A stretch of 64,000 bases of DNA, from positions 186,001 to 250,000 of the forward strand of contig NZ_JACRTC010000003.1 of assembly GCF_014385095.1 (NCBI RefSeq). The letters run 5' to 3'. Positions 7,260 to 15,315 of this stretch are shown here, one piece after another. Below the pieces are notes generated by a model. It was not told the DNA's origin. It saw only the letters and a list, made by a program, of their open reading frames with translations, and made no database searches. A program made the position numbers and the translations under genes. The DNA is from Zongyangia hominis. Its GTDB lineage: Bacteria > Bacillota > Clostridia > Oscillospirales > Ruminococcaceae. How positions within the stretch are numbered: position 1 is the first letter of the stretch; every line of letters starts with the position of its first letter.

Positions 7260-8513
7260 ATGTCAAAACCGTATAAAATTAAGAGGAACACCAGAGTCTA
7301 CCGCCGCCGCAGCCGCCGGACGTCGCCGCTTATGATCGTGCTGATGGTCCTGGGCTGCGCGGTGCTGGCCTTCGTGGGCTGGAGCATCTACCAGCCGGTG
7401 TACAATCTCATTACCGGCAATATCGAAGCCCCCGGGCCCGACGAATCCCAGAGCGTTTCCCAGCCGCCGGTCACCACCCCGGTGGAGAGCGAGCCGGAGA
7501 CCCCGCCGGAAAAAGCGAGCGCGGCCAAAAAGCTCATGTATCTGCCAAACGCGGTTTTGACGGACCCGGCCAAGCTGGACGCCTTTTTGCAAAGCGCCGT
7601 GGACGCGGGGGCAAACGGCGTGATGATGGACCTCAAGGACGCCAACGGCTACCTGCTCTATCAGTCGGCGGTCAGTCAGGCGGTGGAGGCGGGCGCCGTT
7701 TCCGGGGGCGCTGTGGACCTGCCCGCCGTCATCGCCAAACTCCAAGCAAAGAACCTGACGCCGGTGGCCCGCATCCACGCCTGGGTCGACCACATCGCGT
7801 CGCGGACCTATGTGGACATGGCCATCAAATACAGCGGTGATATGAATTACCTGTGGCTGGACGACACCCAGCAAAACGGCGGCAAGCCGTGGCTCAACCC
7901 CTACTCCGCGCAGGCGCAGAAGTATATCACCGACATCGCCTTGGAGCTTTCCAGCATGGGGGTGAAGGAAATCGTCCTGGACGGCTGCTATTTCCCCACC
8001 ATGACCGGTTCCAACCTGGCAAATTACGGGGAGACGACCAATACCGTCACCAAGGACGCGTGTCTGAAAAACTATATCGCGGCCCTCACCGCGGCCTTGG
8101 AGCCCTCGGGGACCGAAGTGGCCCTCTATGTGACCAGCGCTCCCCTCCTCACCACCGGAAGCGCCGCCTACGGCGGGGTCAACCCGGCGACGCTGGGGGC
8201 CAAAAATCTCTTAGTCAACGCCATGCCCGCCTCCTTCGGCTCCAAACTGGAGGCGGGAGGCCAGACGGTGGCCGCCCCGGCCAAGACCCCCTACGCGTCC
8301 CTGACGCTGGCGGTGTCGGAGATCAAGAAGGTGGCGCCGGAGGGGACGAAGCTGATGTTCTTCGTCCAGGGCTACACCGACGGCAAGCTGGCGGCGGACC
8401 AGAACAAGACCTACGCCAAGGCGGACGTCGACGAGCAGCTCAGGGCGTTACATGAGCAGCAAATCGAGGATTACCTCCTCTTCAGCCCCACCGGGGAGCT
8501 CCCGGCGGCATAA
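7260..8513 (+). CDS. Membrane-anchored putative glycosyl hydrolase-like protein (DUF4015 type)
   Basis: 417 residues. An Arg-rich cytoplasmic start is followed by one membrane segment (about residues 22-42), an acidic Pro/Ser linker to about residue 85, then a TIM-barrel-like domain with LMYLPNAVLTDPAKLDAFL, GANGVMMDLKDANG, ARIHAWVDH, NYLWLDD and VKEIVLDGCYFP. This resembles the DUF4015/COG1306 group of putative glycoside hydrolases, which have no settled activity. AAGGGAGG lies eight bases before ATG 7260. It is only 43 bases after rnfA with no terminator between, and a terminator follows, so it is probably the last gene of the Rnf-like operon. That linkage is unexplained. Confidence 0.72.
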   Translation: MSKPYKIKRNTRVYRRRSRRTSPLMIVLMVLGCAVLAFVGWSIYQPVYNLITGNIEAPGPDESQSVSQPPVTTPVESEPETPPEKASAAKKLMYLPNAVLTDPAKLDAFLQSAVDAGANGVMMDLKDANGYLLYQSAVSQAVEAGAVSGGAVDLPAVIAKLQAKNLTPVARIHAWVDHIASRTYVDMAIKYSGDMNYLWLDDTQQNGGKPWLNPYSAQAQKYITDIALELSSMGVKEIVLDGCYFPTMTGSNLANYGETTNTVTKDACLKNYIAALTAALEPSGTEVALYVTSAPLLTTGSAAYGGVNPATLGAKNLLVNAMPASFGSKLEAGGQTVAAPAKTPYASLTLAVSEIKKVAPEGTKLMFFVQGYTDGKLAADQNKTYAKADVDEQLRALHEQQIEDYLLFSPTGELPAA

Positions 8514-8525
8514 GAAGACCCCAAA

Positions 8526-8557
8526 GGGCAGGAAGCAAAAGCTTCCTGCCCTTTTTG
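8526..8557 (+). terminator. Intrinsic terminator closing the Rnf-like operon
   Basis: GGGCAGGAAGC (8526-8536) pairs perfectly with GCTTCCTGCCC (8541-8551) around an AAAA loop and is followed by five T. Confidence 0.92.
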
Positions 8558-8687
8558 TGTAAAATATTTAGAAGTAAATTTAGAGAATACCCCCGAAAAG
8601 GCCGGATATTGTGAAGAAAATCCCAGAAAACAGCAGAGTAACCAAGGGGGTACGCCAAATTCTGGACAGGAATGGGAAAATTCCCTA

Positions 8688-8716
8688 TTGAAATATTTAT
8701 ATAAATATTTTATACT
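8688..8716 (+). promoter_or_regulatory. Promoter of the LacI-family regulator and sugar operon 1
   Basis: TTGAAA (8688-8693) and TATACT (8711-8716) are separated by 17 bases, most of which form a palindrome. The leader is about 15 bases. Confidence 0.85.
8691..8710. promoter_or_regulatory. 20-bp perfect palindrome inside the promoter (candidate operator)
   Basis: AAATATTTATATAAATATTT is its own reverse complement. It fills the spacer and overlaps the last three bases of the -35 box, the expected place for a repressor to block RNA polymerase. The downstream LacI-family protein is the natural candidate, although its usual sites have a GC-centred core and this one is pure AT. Confidence 0.6.
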
Positions 8717-8738
8717 GGGAACGAAAGGAGGGGAAGAG

Positions 8739-9764
8739 ATGAAAGTCAGCATCAAAAAACTCAGCGAACTTTCCGGCTTCTCTCCGGCCACCGTCTCCAA
8801 CGTCCTCAACGGCAAGAAGGGCGTCAACAAGGACACGGCGGAACTGATCATGAAGATTGCCCGGGATTCGGGCTACCTTAGCGAGAACCGGATGACCAGC
8901 ATCAAGCTGGTGGTGCTGAAAAAGCACGGCTGGGTCCTCTCGGACACCCCCTTCTTCTCCTCCCTCATCGAAGGGGTGGAGCAGGGGAGCCGGAACGCCG
9001 GCTACGACACCATCATCTGCAACCTGAGCGCCCAAAGCGACGATTTCGACGAGCGGCTCGAACAAGTCCTCACCGACCCGGGCTCCGGCATCCTCTTGCT
9101 TGCCACCGAGCTTTCGGGCGAGGACGTCATGGCTTTTTCCCGCGCGGTGGCCCCGGTGGTGGTCCTGGACGCCAGCTTCGAGAACCTGCCCTTTGACACG
9201 GTGCTCATCAACAACACCGATTCGGTGTGCGGCTCGGTGACCGGGCTCATCGAGGGGGGGCACCGGGAGATCGGCTATCTAAAAAGCAGCGTGCGGATTC
9301 AAAACTTTTTGTACCGGGAGATCGGCTACCGCCGGGCGCTGGAGCGGGCGGACCTGACCGCCGACCCCAAGTTCACGGCGGCGCTGACCCCCACCATGGA
9401 GGGCGCTTATAAGGATATGGCCCGCTATTTAGAGCGCGCCCCCAAGCTTCCCACCGCCTTCTTCGCGGACAACGACATCATCGCCTTGGGCGCCATGAAG
9501 GCGCTTAAGGAGCACGGCTGCCGGATTCCCGAAGACGTGTCGGTCATCGGCTTCGACGACCTGCCCTTCTGTGAGATTTCCTCCCCCAGCCTCTCCACCA
9601 TTCGGGTCTTCAAGCAGGAGATGGGCCAGATGGCGGTGGGCCGCCTCATCGACAAGATGAAGTCCCCGGGGAAGGTCGTCAGCAAAATCCAAATTGGAAC
9701 CGAGTACATCCAAAGGGACAGTGTCCGCGTGCTAAAAACACCTACGGAATCCATGGGCGCATAA
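8739..9764 (+). CDS. LacI-family transcriptional regulator
   Basis: 341 residues. The N-terminus carries the helix-turn-helix and hinge of the family (VSIKKLSELSGFSPATVSNV), followed by a periplasmic-binding-protein-like sugar-sensing domain with FFADNDIIALGAMKALKEHG and VIGFDDLPFCE near the end. AAAGGAGGGG lies six bases before ATG 8739. It precedes the transketolase, kinase and RbsD genes in the same direction, so it probably controls them and itself in response to their sugar or a phosphorylated intermediate. The spacing to the next gene is 90 bases with no terminator. The effector is unknown. Confidence 0.92.
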   Translation: MKVSIKKLSELSGFSPATVSNVLNGKKGVNKDTAELIMKIARDSGYLSENRMTSIKLVVLKKHGWVLSDTPFFSSLIEGVEQGSRNAGYDTIICNLSAQSDDFDERLEQVLTDPGSGILLLATELSGEDVMAFSRAVAPVVVLDASFENLPFDTVLINNTDSVCGSVTGLIEGGHREIGYLKSSVRIQNFLYREIGYRRALERADLTADPKFTAALTPTMEGAYKDMARYLERAPKLPTAFFADNDIIALGAMKALKEHGCRIPEDVSVIGFDDLPFCEISSPSLSTIRVFKQEMGQMAVGRLIDKMKSPGKVVSKIQIGTEYIQRDSVRVLKTPTESMGA

Positions 9765-9854
9765 GGCCCTGACGATATGATTCCTCCGCATCACCCGGCG
9801 GCGGGCGGAGGGGAGACAAAAGGCAAAAGGCCCCGGGAGAAATGGAGCGCTGTG

Positions 9855-10676
9855 ATGGAAAACTTGAAAGCGAAATCCTTTGAGATCAGGGAGCATGTGC
9901 TCGACGTGATCTACCGTGCTAAGGCCGGGCACATCGGCGGCGACTTTAGCGTCACCGACATCCTGGTCACCCTCTACTTAAAGCACATGAATGTGAGCCC
10001 CGAAAACTTTCACGACCCCAACCGGGACCGCTTTGTCCTCAGTAAAGGCCATTCGGTGGAGGCCCTCTACTGTGTGCTGGCCGACCGGGGGTTCTTCCCC
10101 TACGCCGATTTGGAGACGGTTTGTCAGTTCCAAACCAAATACATCGGCCACCCCAACAATAAGATTCACGGCATCGAGATGTGCTCCGGTTCCCTGGGCC
10201 ACGGGCTCCCCGTCTGCGTGGGCATGGCGCTGGCCGGCAAGATGAACGGCCAGGACTACCGGGTCTACACCGTCATGGGGGACGGCGAGCTGGCGGAGGG
10301 CTCGGTCTGGGAGGGCGCCATGGCGGGCGGCCACTACAAGCTCGATAACCTGACGGCCATCATCGACCGCAACCGGCTCCAGATTTCCGGGCCCACCGAA
10401 GAGGTCATGAGCCAGGACGACCAGAAGACCCGCTGGGAAGCCTTCGGCTGGCACGCCATCGTCTGCGACGGCAACGACATCGACGCCCTGGACAAGGCGC
10501 TGACTGAGGCCAAAGCCACCAAGGGGAAACCCACTGTCATTATCGCCGAGACCACCAAAGGCTACGGCGTCTCCTTTATCGAAAATAAAGCGCCGTGGCA
10601 TCACAAGGTGCCGAACGCCGAGGAATACGCGGCTGCAAAACAGGAATTACAGGCAAGGAGGGCGCAGGCGTTATGA
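9855..10676 (+). CDS. Transketolase, N-terminal (thiamine diphosphate-binding) subunit
   Basis: 273 residues, equal to the N-terminal third of a full transketolase. The ThDP motif GDGELAEGSVWEG ending in LTAIIDRN, the SKGH motif and a GSLGHGLP loop are present. Split transketolases are common in Clostridia and work as a complex with the C-terminal subunit, which follows with an ATGA overlap. The reaction moves a two-carbon ketol unit between sugar phosphates. Here the enzyme sits with an FGGY kinase and RbsD, so it may act on an unusual ketose phosphate rather than serve the general pentose phosphate pathway. ATG 9855 has GGAGCGC just upstream. Confidence 0.9.
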   Translation: MENLKAKSFEIREHVLDVIYRAKAGHIGGDFSVTDILVTLYLKHMNVSPENFHDPNRDRFVLSKGHSVEALYCVLADRGFFPYADLETVCQFQTKYIGHPNNKIHGIEMCSGSLGHGLPVCVGMALAGKMNGQDYRVYTVMGDGELAEGSVWEGAMAGGHYKLDNLTAIIDRNRLQISGPTEEVMSQDDQKTRWEAFGWHAIVCDGNDIDALDKALTEAKATKGKPTVIIAETTKGYGVSFIENKAPWHHKVPNAEEYAAAKQELQARRAQAL

Positions 10677-11608
10677 GTAAGATTGCAAACAAACAGGTCA
10701 TCTGCGACGTGCTGGTGGAAGAAGCCAACCGGGACAAGGACATTGTGGTGCTGTGCAGCGATTCGAGGGGCTCTGCTTCTCTGACCAATTTCGCCGACGC
10801 TCACCCCGACCAGTTCATCGAGACCGGCATCGCCGAGCAGAACCTCGTCTCCATCGCGGCGGGACTGGCCGCCTGCGGCAAGAAGGCCTACGCGGCCTCC
10901 CCGGCCTGCTTCCTCTCCACCCGCAGCTTTGAGCAGTGCAAGGTGGATGTGGCCTATTCCAACACCAACGTCAAGCTCATCGGCATCAGCGGCGGCATCA
11001 GCTACGGTTCTTTGGGCATGACCCACCATTCGGCCCAGGACATCGCGGCCCTGTCGGCGGTGCCCAATATGCGGGTGTATCTGCCCTGCGACCGGCTGCA
11101 GACCGAAGCGCTGATGAAGGAGCTTTTAAAGGACAATAAGCCCGCCTACATCCGAGTGGGGAGAAACGCGGTGGACGACGTCTATGAGGAGGGCAACGTT
11201 CCCTTTGTGATGGACAAAGCCACCCACATCCACGAGGGAGAAGACATGACCATCATCGCCACCGGCGAGATGGTGCGCCCCGCCCTGGACGCGGCCAAGG
11301 CCCTCGAGGAAGAGGGCATCGGCTGCCGGGTGCTGGATATGTACTGTGTCAAGCCCATCGACGAAGAGGCGGTCATCGAAGCCGCTCGGGAGACCGGCGC
11401 CATCCTGACAGTGGAAGAGCACAGCATCTACGGGGGCTTAGGCTCCATGGTCAGCCAGATCGTGGCGAGAAACTGCCCCAAGAAGGTTATCAATTTGGCC
11501 CTGCCCGACGAGCCCGCCGTCGCGGGAAAATCCGCGGAGGTCTTCGGCTACTATGGGCTGGACAAAGCGGGCATTGTGAAGGCGGCCCGGGAGCTGCTGG
11601 GCAGATAA
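10673..11608 (+). CDS. Transketolase, C-terminal subunit
   Basis: 311 residues containing the pyrimidine-binding domain, with the catalytic glutamate in TGIAEQN near residue 60, the GISYGSLGMTHHSAQD loop, and the C-terminal domain with VEEHSIYGGLGS. It begins inside the stop codon of the N-terminal subunit (ATGA), which argues for equimolar synthesis and a heteromeric enzyme. The gene pair is unlike the second pair at 40242-42018 in detail, so the two are not a recent copy. In known D-apiose catabolism a two-subunit transketolase acts on apulose 4-phosphate after an FGGY kinase; the context here would fit that, but the sequence alone does not prove it. Confidence 0.9.
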   Translation: MSKIANKQVICDVLVEEANRDKDIVVLCSDSRGSASLTNFADAHPDQFIETGIAEQNLVSIAAGLAACGKKAYAASPACFLSTRSFEQCKVDVAYSNTNVKLIGISGGISYGSLGMTHHSAQDIAALSAVPNMRVYLPCDRLQTEALMKELLKDNKPAYIRVGRNAVDDVYEEGNVPFVMDKATHIHEGEDMTIIATGEMVRPALDAAKALEEEGIGCRVLDMYCVKPIDEEAVIEAARETGAILTVEEHSIYGGLGSMVSQIVARNCPKKVINLALPDEPAVAGKSAEVFGYYGLDKAGIVKAARELLGR

Positions 11609-11673
11609 AAGCGGAGATTCTGCGGGGCGGGACAGGACATGGCCCCGCGCACCATAGAAAGAGGGGAAACGCG

Positions 11674-13155
11674 ATGCAGGAGAAGTACATCCTATCCATA
11701 GACCAGAGCACGGCGGGGACCAAGGGGTTACTCTTTGACGCCCAGGGGACGCTCATCTGCCGCAGCGACGTCAGCCACCGCCAGATCATCGACGAGCGGG
11801 GCTGGGTGGAGCACGACGCCGAGGAAATCTACCGCAACACCATCGCGGCGGTTAAGGCGGTGGTGGAGAAGGCGGGCATCGACAAGGCGCTCATCGCGGG
11901 GGTCGGCATCTCCAACCAGCGGGAGACCGCCATGGCCTGGGACCGGGAGACCGGGAAGCCGGTCTACAACGCCATCGTCTGGCAGTGCGCCCGGGGGGAA
12001 GCCATCTGCAAGGAGATCGAGGCTAAAGGCCACGCGTCCATGGTCAAGAAGGCCACGGGCCTTCATCTCTCCCCCTATTTTTCGGCGGCAAAGCTCAGCT
12101 GGATTTTGCAGAATGTGCCCGGCGTCCAAGAGAAGGCGCAGGCGGGCAAGCTGTGCATGGGCACCATGGACAGCTGGGAAGTGTATAAACTGACTGGCGG
12201 GAAGTCCTTTAAAACCGATTATTCCAACGCCTCCAGGACCCAGATGTTGAACATCTTCTCCCTGCGGTGGGACGAGGAGATCTGCGGCCTCTTCGGCATT
12301 GACACGGGATGTCTGGCGGAGCTTTGCGACTCGGACGCCGACTACGGCGAGACCGACTTCGAGGGTTTCCTGCCCCGCCCCATTCCCATCTGCGGCGTAC
12401 TGGGCGACTCCCACGGTGCCCTCTTCGGACAGGGATGCCTGCAAAAGGGCATGATCAAGACCACCTACGGCACCGGCTCTTCGGTGATGATGAACATCGG
12501 CAAGACCCCCATGCTCAGCAAGAGCGGCGTGGTCACCTCCATCGCGTGGAGCATGGGCGGCCAGGTGGACTATGTGCTGGAAGGCAACATCAACTACACC
12601 GGCGCCGTCATGAAGTGGATTGTGGAGGACTTGGGCCTCCTGTCCTCCCCCAAGGAGGCCTCCCAAGCGGCGGGGGCCGCCAATGGGGAGGACGAGACCT
12701 ATCTGGTGCCCGCCTTCACCGGCCTGGGCGCGCCCTACTGGGATTCCGAGGCCCGGGCGGTGATCTACGGCATGACCCGGACCACCGGAAAAAATGAAAT
12801 TGTCAAGGCCGCTGAAGAATGCATTGCCTATCAGATTGCGGATATTGTAGGCGTCATGAGCCGGGAGTCGGGCATCACCATCGACTCCCTCCGGGTGGAT
12901 GGCGGCGCCACCCGGGACGCTTACCTGATGCAGTTTCAAAGCGACATCCTGAATATCCCCGTGCGGGTGGCGAGCGTCGAGGAGCTTTCCGGCGTGGGCG
13001 CGGCCTACACCGCGGGGTTGAGCCTCGGCCTCTACGACCAGGGCATCTTTGAGCGGATGACCCGCCGGGACTACCTGCCTCAGATGAGTGAAAAAACCCG
13101 GGAGAAAAAGCGGGCCGGCTGGCAGAAAGCCGTCTCCGTCGTATTGTCCAAATAA
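11674..13155 (+). CDS. FGGY-family carbohydrate kinase (glycerol kinase-like)
   Basis: 493 residues. The two-domain FGGY fold is evident from DQSTAGTKG at the N-terminus, SNQRET and IVWQCARG as in glycerol kinase, the catalytic aspartate in GVLGDSHGALFGQG, TTYGTGSSVMMN, and the C-terminal DGGATRDAYLMQFQ signature. It phosphorylates a sugar or polyol with ATP in the cytoplasm. Although closest in appearance to glycerol kinase, the location behind a transketolase pair and ahead of rbsD points to a ketose kinase, for example for xylulose, ribulose or apulose. A ribosome binding site (AGAGGGG) lies close to ATG 11674. GC-rich repeats begin at the base after the stop codon. Confidence 0.85.
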   Translation: MQEKYILSIDQSTAGTKGLLFDAQGTLICRSDVSHRQIIDERGWVEHDAEEIYRNTIAAVKAVVEKAGIDKALIAGVGISNQRETAMAWDRETGKPVYNAIVWQCARGEAICKEIEAKGHASMVKKATGLHLSPYFSAAKLSWILQNVPGVQEKAQAGKLCMGTMDSWEVYKLTGGKSFKTDYSNASRTQMLNIFSLRWDEEICGLFGIDTGCLAELCDSDADYGETDFEGFLPRPIPICGVLGDSHGALFGQGCLQKGMIKTTYGTGSSVMMNIGKTPMLSKSGVVTSIAWSMGGQVDYVLEGNINYTGAVMKWIVEDLGLLSSPKEASQAAGAANGEDETYLVPAFTGLGAPYWDSEARAVIYGMTRTTGKNEIVKAAEECIAYQIADIVGVMSRESGITIDSLRVDGGATRDAYLMQFQSDILNIPVRVASVEELSGVGAAYTAGLSLGLYDQGIFERMTRRDYLPQMSEKTREKKRAGWQKAVSVVLSK

Positions 13156-13345
13156 CCACCTGCCGGTGGAGGATGACGCGAACCTGTGGTTTTATAGGTA
13201 ACGTTGTCGCGGCACCCGCGTTGCAGCTGCGAGCGCACCAAAGCGGCCCTGCGGTCGGCATGACGCGCCCTAAGCCCCCAATGCAAACCATTGTCGCGGC
13301 ACCCGCGCTGCGGCTGCCGACTACCCAGCGGCACCTTCCATGCAA
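13156..13345. repeat. GC-rich repeat cluster related to the array at 55881-56255
   Basis: Immediately after the kinase stop codon lies CCACCTGCCGGTGGAGGATG (13156-13175), nearly the same as the start of the units at 55881. It is followed by two copies, 87 bases apart (13204 and 13291), of TTGTCGCGGCACCCGCG plus TGC-GCTGC. These match the reverse complement of the later array, including TGCAAACCA at its edge. The stretch ends just before the rbsD ribosome binding site. No coding potential is apparent. Confidence 0.7.
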
Positions 13346-13363
13346 ACAGAAAGGAGTCTTCCT

Positions 13364-13759
13364 ATGAAAAAGACAGGGATTCTCAACAGCCAGCTCTCAG
13401 GGCTCATCGCGGCGCTGGGGCACAAAGATCAGGTCATGATCGGGGACGCGGGCATGCCCATCCCCCAGGGAGTGACCATCGTGGACTTGGCGGTCTGCGC
13501 CGGGGTCCCCACCTTCGCCCAGGTGCTGAACGCGGTGCTCGGAGAGATGTGCGTGGAGCACTTCGATGCGGCCGAAGAGACCGCCGGGAACAATCCGGAA
13601 ATTTGGGCCCTCCTGCAAAAGAGCCTCCCGGACGTGCCCTATGACACCATGTCCCACGAGAAACTCAAAGAAAAAAGCGCCGGGGTCAAATTTGCCATCC
13701 GCACCGGGGAATGCACCCCATTTGCCAATGTGATTTTGCGGTCGGGCGTCGTTTTTTAA
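13364..13759 (+). CDS. rbsD: D-ribose pyranase / sugar mutarotase
   Basis: 131 residues, the expected length for RbsD/FucU mutarotases. Family features are NSQLSGLIAALGHKDQVMIGD near the start, with the catalytic histidine in GHKD, the DAGMPIP motif, and IRTGECTPFANVIL near the end. The enzyme interconverts pyranose and furanose forms of a free sugar in the cytoplasm, so that the kinase receives the right anomer. Together with the preceding kinase this implies entry of a free pentose-like sugar; no transporter gene is in this operon. AAAGGAG lies seven bases before ATG 13364. It is the last gene before a strong terminator. Confidence 0.93.
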   Translation: MKKTGILNSQLSGLIAALGHKDQVMIGDAGMPIPQGVTIVDLAVCAGVPTFAQVLNAVLGEMCVEHFDAAEETAGNNPEIWALLQKSLPDVPYDTMSHEKLKEKSAGVKFAIRTGECTPFANVILRSGVVF

Positions 13760-13803
13760 ATTCCGCCGGTCTACAAGGAGAAGGTAGCTTCTTATTTTGT
13801 AGG

Positions 13804-13847
13804 GAAAAAGCCTATGAAAATCTTTGGATTTTCATAGGCTTTTTTTG
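13804..13847 (+). terminator. Intrinsic terminator after rbsD
   Basis: AAAAGCCTATGAAAATC pairs perfectly with its complement across a TTTG loop and is followed by seven T. It closes sugar operon 1. Confidence 0.93.
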
Positions 13848-14083
13848 TTTTATTTCAAAGGAAAAACAGCGGAAAGAATTTTGAGAAGATTTCGCATAAG
13901 TTTTGGGCGTTAGTAAATAATAGAAGCAAGAGATTCGGCGCATATGGACGACCTCCCGTAGAAACATCAGACCGGGCGTCCGGAAAGGACACCGCGGCGG
14001 CAAGCCGTATGCTGGGAATCGGTCCAGCTAATGATTTTGAATTTCCGGACAGCGCGCCCGGATGTATAGGAGGAAACAAACGA

Positions 14084-14626
14084 ATGAAAGCGACAGGAAT
14101 TGTGAGAAGAATTGATGATTTGGGAAGGGTGGTCATCCCCAAAGAAATCCGGAGAACCATGCGGATCAGGGAGGGGGATCCCCTTGAAATATACACCGAT
14201 AACGACGGCGAAGTGATCTTCAAAAAATATTCCCCCATCGGAGAGCTGGCTTCCTTTGCGGGCCAATATGCCGACGTGCTCTATAAGATCGGCGGCCATC
14301 CGGTCATCGTCAGCGACCGGGATCACGTGGTGGCGGTGTCCGGCATCCCCAAAAAGGAAATGATTGAGCGGCGGGTCTCCGCCTCCCTTGAGGACATCAT
14401 GGAGCAGCGCCGCGGCTATATCTATTCCTCCAAGGAGCAAAAACGCCTCCAGCCGGTGGAGGGCGTGGAGCGCTTCGCCAGCGTCGCCATCCCCATCTTA
14501 TCCGGCGGCGACGTGTCCGGCACGGTCATGTTTTTAGCCAGCGAGCCCGCCTCCGCCGTAGGGGAGAGTGAAATCAAGCTCATCCAGGCGGCGGCTGCCT
14601 TCCTCGGCAAACAGATGGAGGAATAA
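14084..14626 (+). CDS. spoVT: Stage V sporulation regulator SpoVT
   Basis: 180 residues. The N-terminal AbrB-type swapped-hairpin DNA-binding domain reads MKATGIVRRIDDLGRVVIPK followed by EIRRTMRIREGDPLEIY, the canonical SpoVT start. Residues from about 60 on form a GAF-like domain. SpoVT controls forespore genes late in sporulation, so the organism or its ancestor forms spores. ATAGGAGGAAAC lies just upstream of ATG 14084. It is a monocistronic unit between the rbsD terminator and the rimP promoter. Confidence 0.95.
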   Translation: MKATGIVRRIDDLGRVVIPKEIRRTMRIREGDPLEIYTDNDGEVIFKKYSPIGELASFAGQYADVLYKIGGHPVIVSDRDHVVAVSGIPKKEMIERRVSASLEDIMEQRRGYIYSSKEQKRLQPVEGVERFASVAIPILSGGDVSGTVMFLASEPASAVGESEIKLIQAAAAFLGKQMEE

Positions 14627-14715
14627 CCGGCCAAAGGACGCTCTTTCCAGGCAGGGAAGGGGGGAAAGGCTGGGGCAAAAGCCGCCGCATTCCCCCGCAA
14701 AAGGGCGAAAAAACC

Positions 14716-14744
14716 TTGACAGAAGCCATTTTTCAGTGTATCCT
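14716..14744 (+). promoter_or_regulatory. Promoter of the rimP-nusA-infB operon
   Basis: TTGACA (14716-14721), a 17-base spacer and TATCCT (14739-14744). Confidence 0.85.
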
Positions 14745-14770
14745 AGATAAAGTAAGAATAGAGTGAAGGT

Positions 14771-14794
14771 GAAGAGTGGGTTAGCCCACTCTTC
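14771..14794 (+). other. Hairpin in the rimP leader
   Basis: GAAGAGTGGG and CCCACTCTTC pair perfectly across TTAG in the untranslated leader, 24 bases before the rimP start. Only a weak T tract follows, so it may be a structural or attenuation element rather than a full terminator. Confidence 0.6.
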
Positions 14795-14817
14795 GCTTTA
14801 TGTTGGAGTGATTTTTT

Positions 14818-15315
14818 GTGGCGAAGGCGAAACAGGGCGGCAACACCGTCCAGACTGTGACCGGCATCGTGGAGCCGGTGATCGCTCAGATGGGCCTTAA
14901 ACTGTGGGACGTCCGGTTTGAGAAAGAGGGCGCGTACTGGTATCTGCGCATCTTCATCGACAAAGAGGGCGGCGTGGACATCGACGACTGCGAGCGTGTC
15001 AGCCGCGGCATCGACAAGCTCCTCGACGATGCGGACCCCATCGCCCAGAGCTATTATCTGGAGGTCTCCTCCCCCGGCGTGGAGCGGGATCTTGTAAAGA
15101 ATTGGCATTTTGAACAGTTTCTCGGACATAAAATTAATGTCAGGCTCATTCGTCCGGTGGACGGATGCCGGGACTACACCGGCGAGCTCCAGTCGCTGGA
15201 GAACGGGGTGGTCACCATGACGCTGGAAAATGGTGCGGCTTTCTCCTTTGATAAAGCGGGGGCGGCATTTATACGACTGTATGACGATTTTGAAATGGGA
15301 GGATGCGGAGAATGA
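14818..15315 (+). CDS. rimP: Ribosome maturation factor RimP
   Basis: 165 residues. RimP binds free 30S subunits and aids their late assembly. The family pattern is visible: LKLWDVRFEKEG, LRIFIDKEGGVDIDDCERVSR and YYLEVSSPGVERDL, then an SH3-like C-terminal part (RDYTGELQSLENGVVTMTLE). It starts with GTG 14818, preceded by TTGGAG. It is the first gene of the operon and overlaps nusA by four bases (ATGA). Confidence 0.95.
   Translation: MAKAKQGGNTVQTVTGIVEPVIAQMGLKLWDVRFEKEGAYWYLRIFIDKEGGVDIDDCERVSRGIDKLLDDADPIAQSYYLEVSSPGVERDLVKNWHFEQFLGHKINVRLIRPVDGCRDYTGELQSLENGVVTMTLENGAAFSFDKAGAAFIRLYDDFEMGGCGE

Noticed and set aside
11674..13155. Naming the FGGY kinase glpK
   Set aside because: Although it looks like glycerol kinase, there are no glpF or glpD neighbours and the operon contains a transketolase and RbsD, so a specific glycerol role is not supported.
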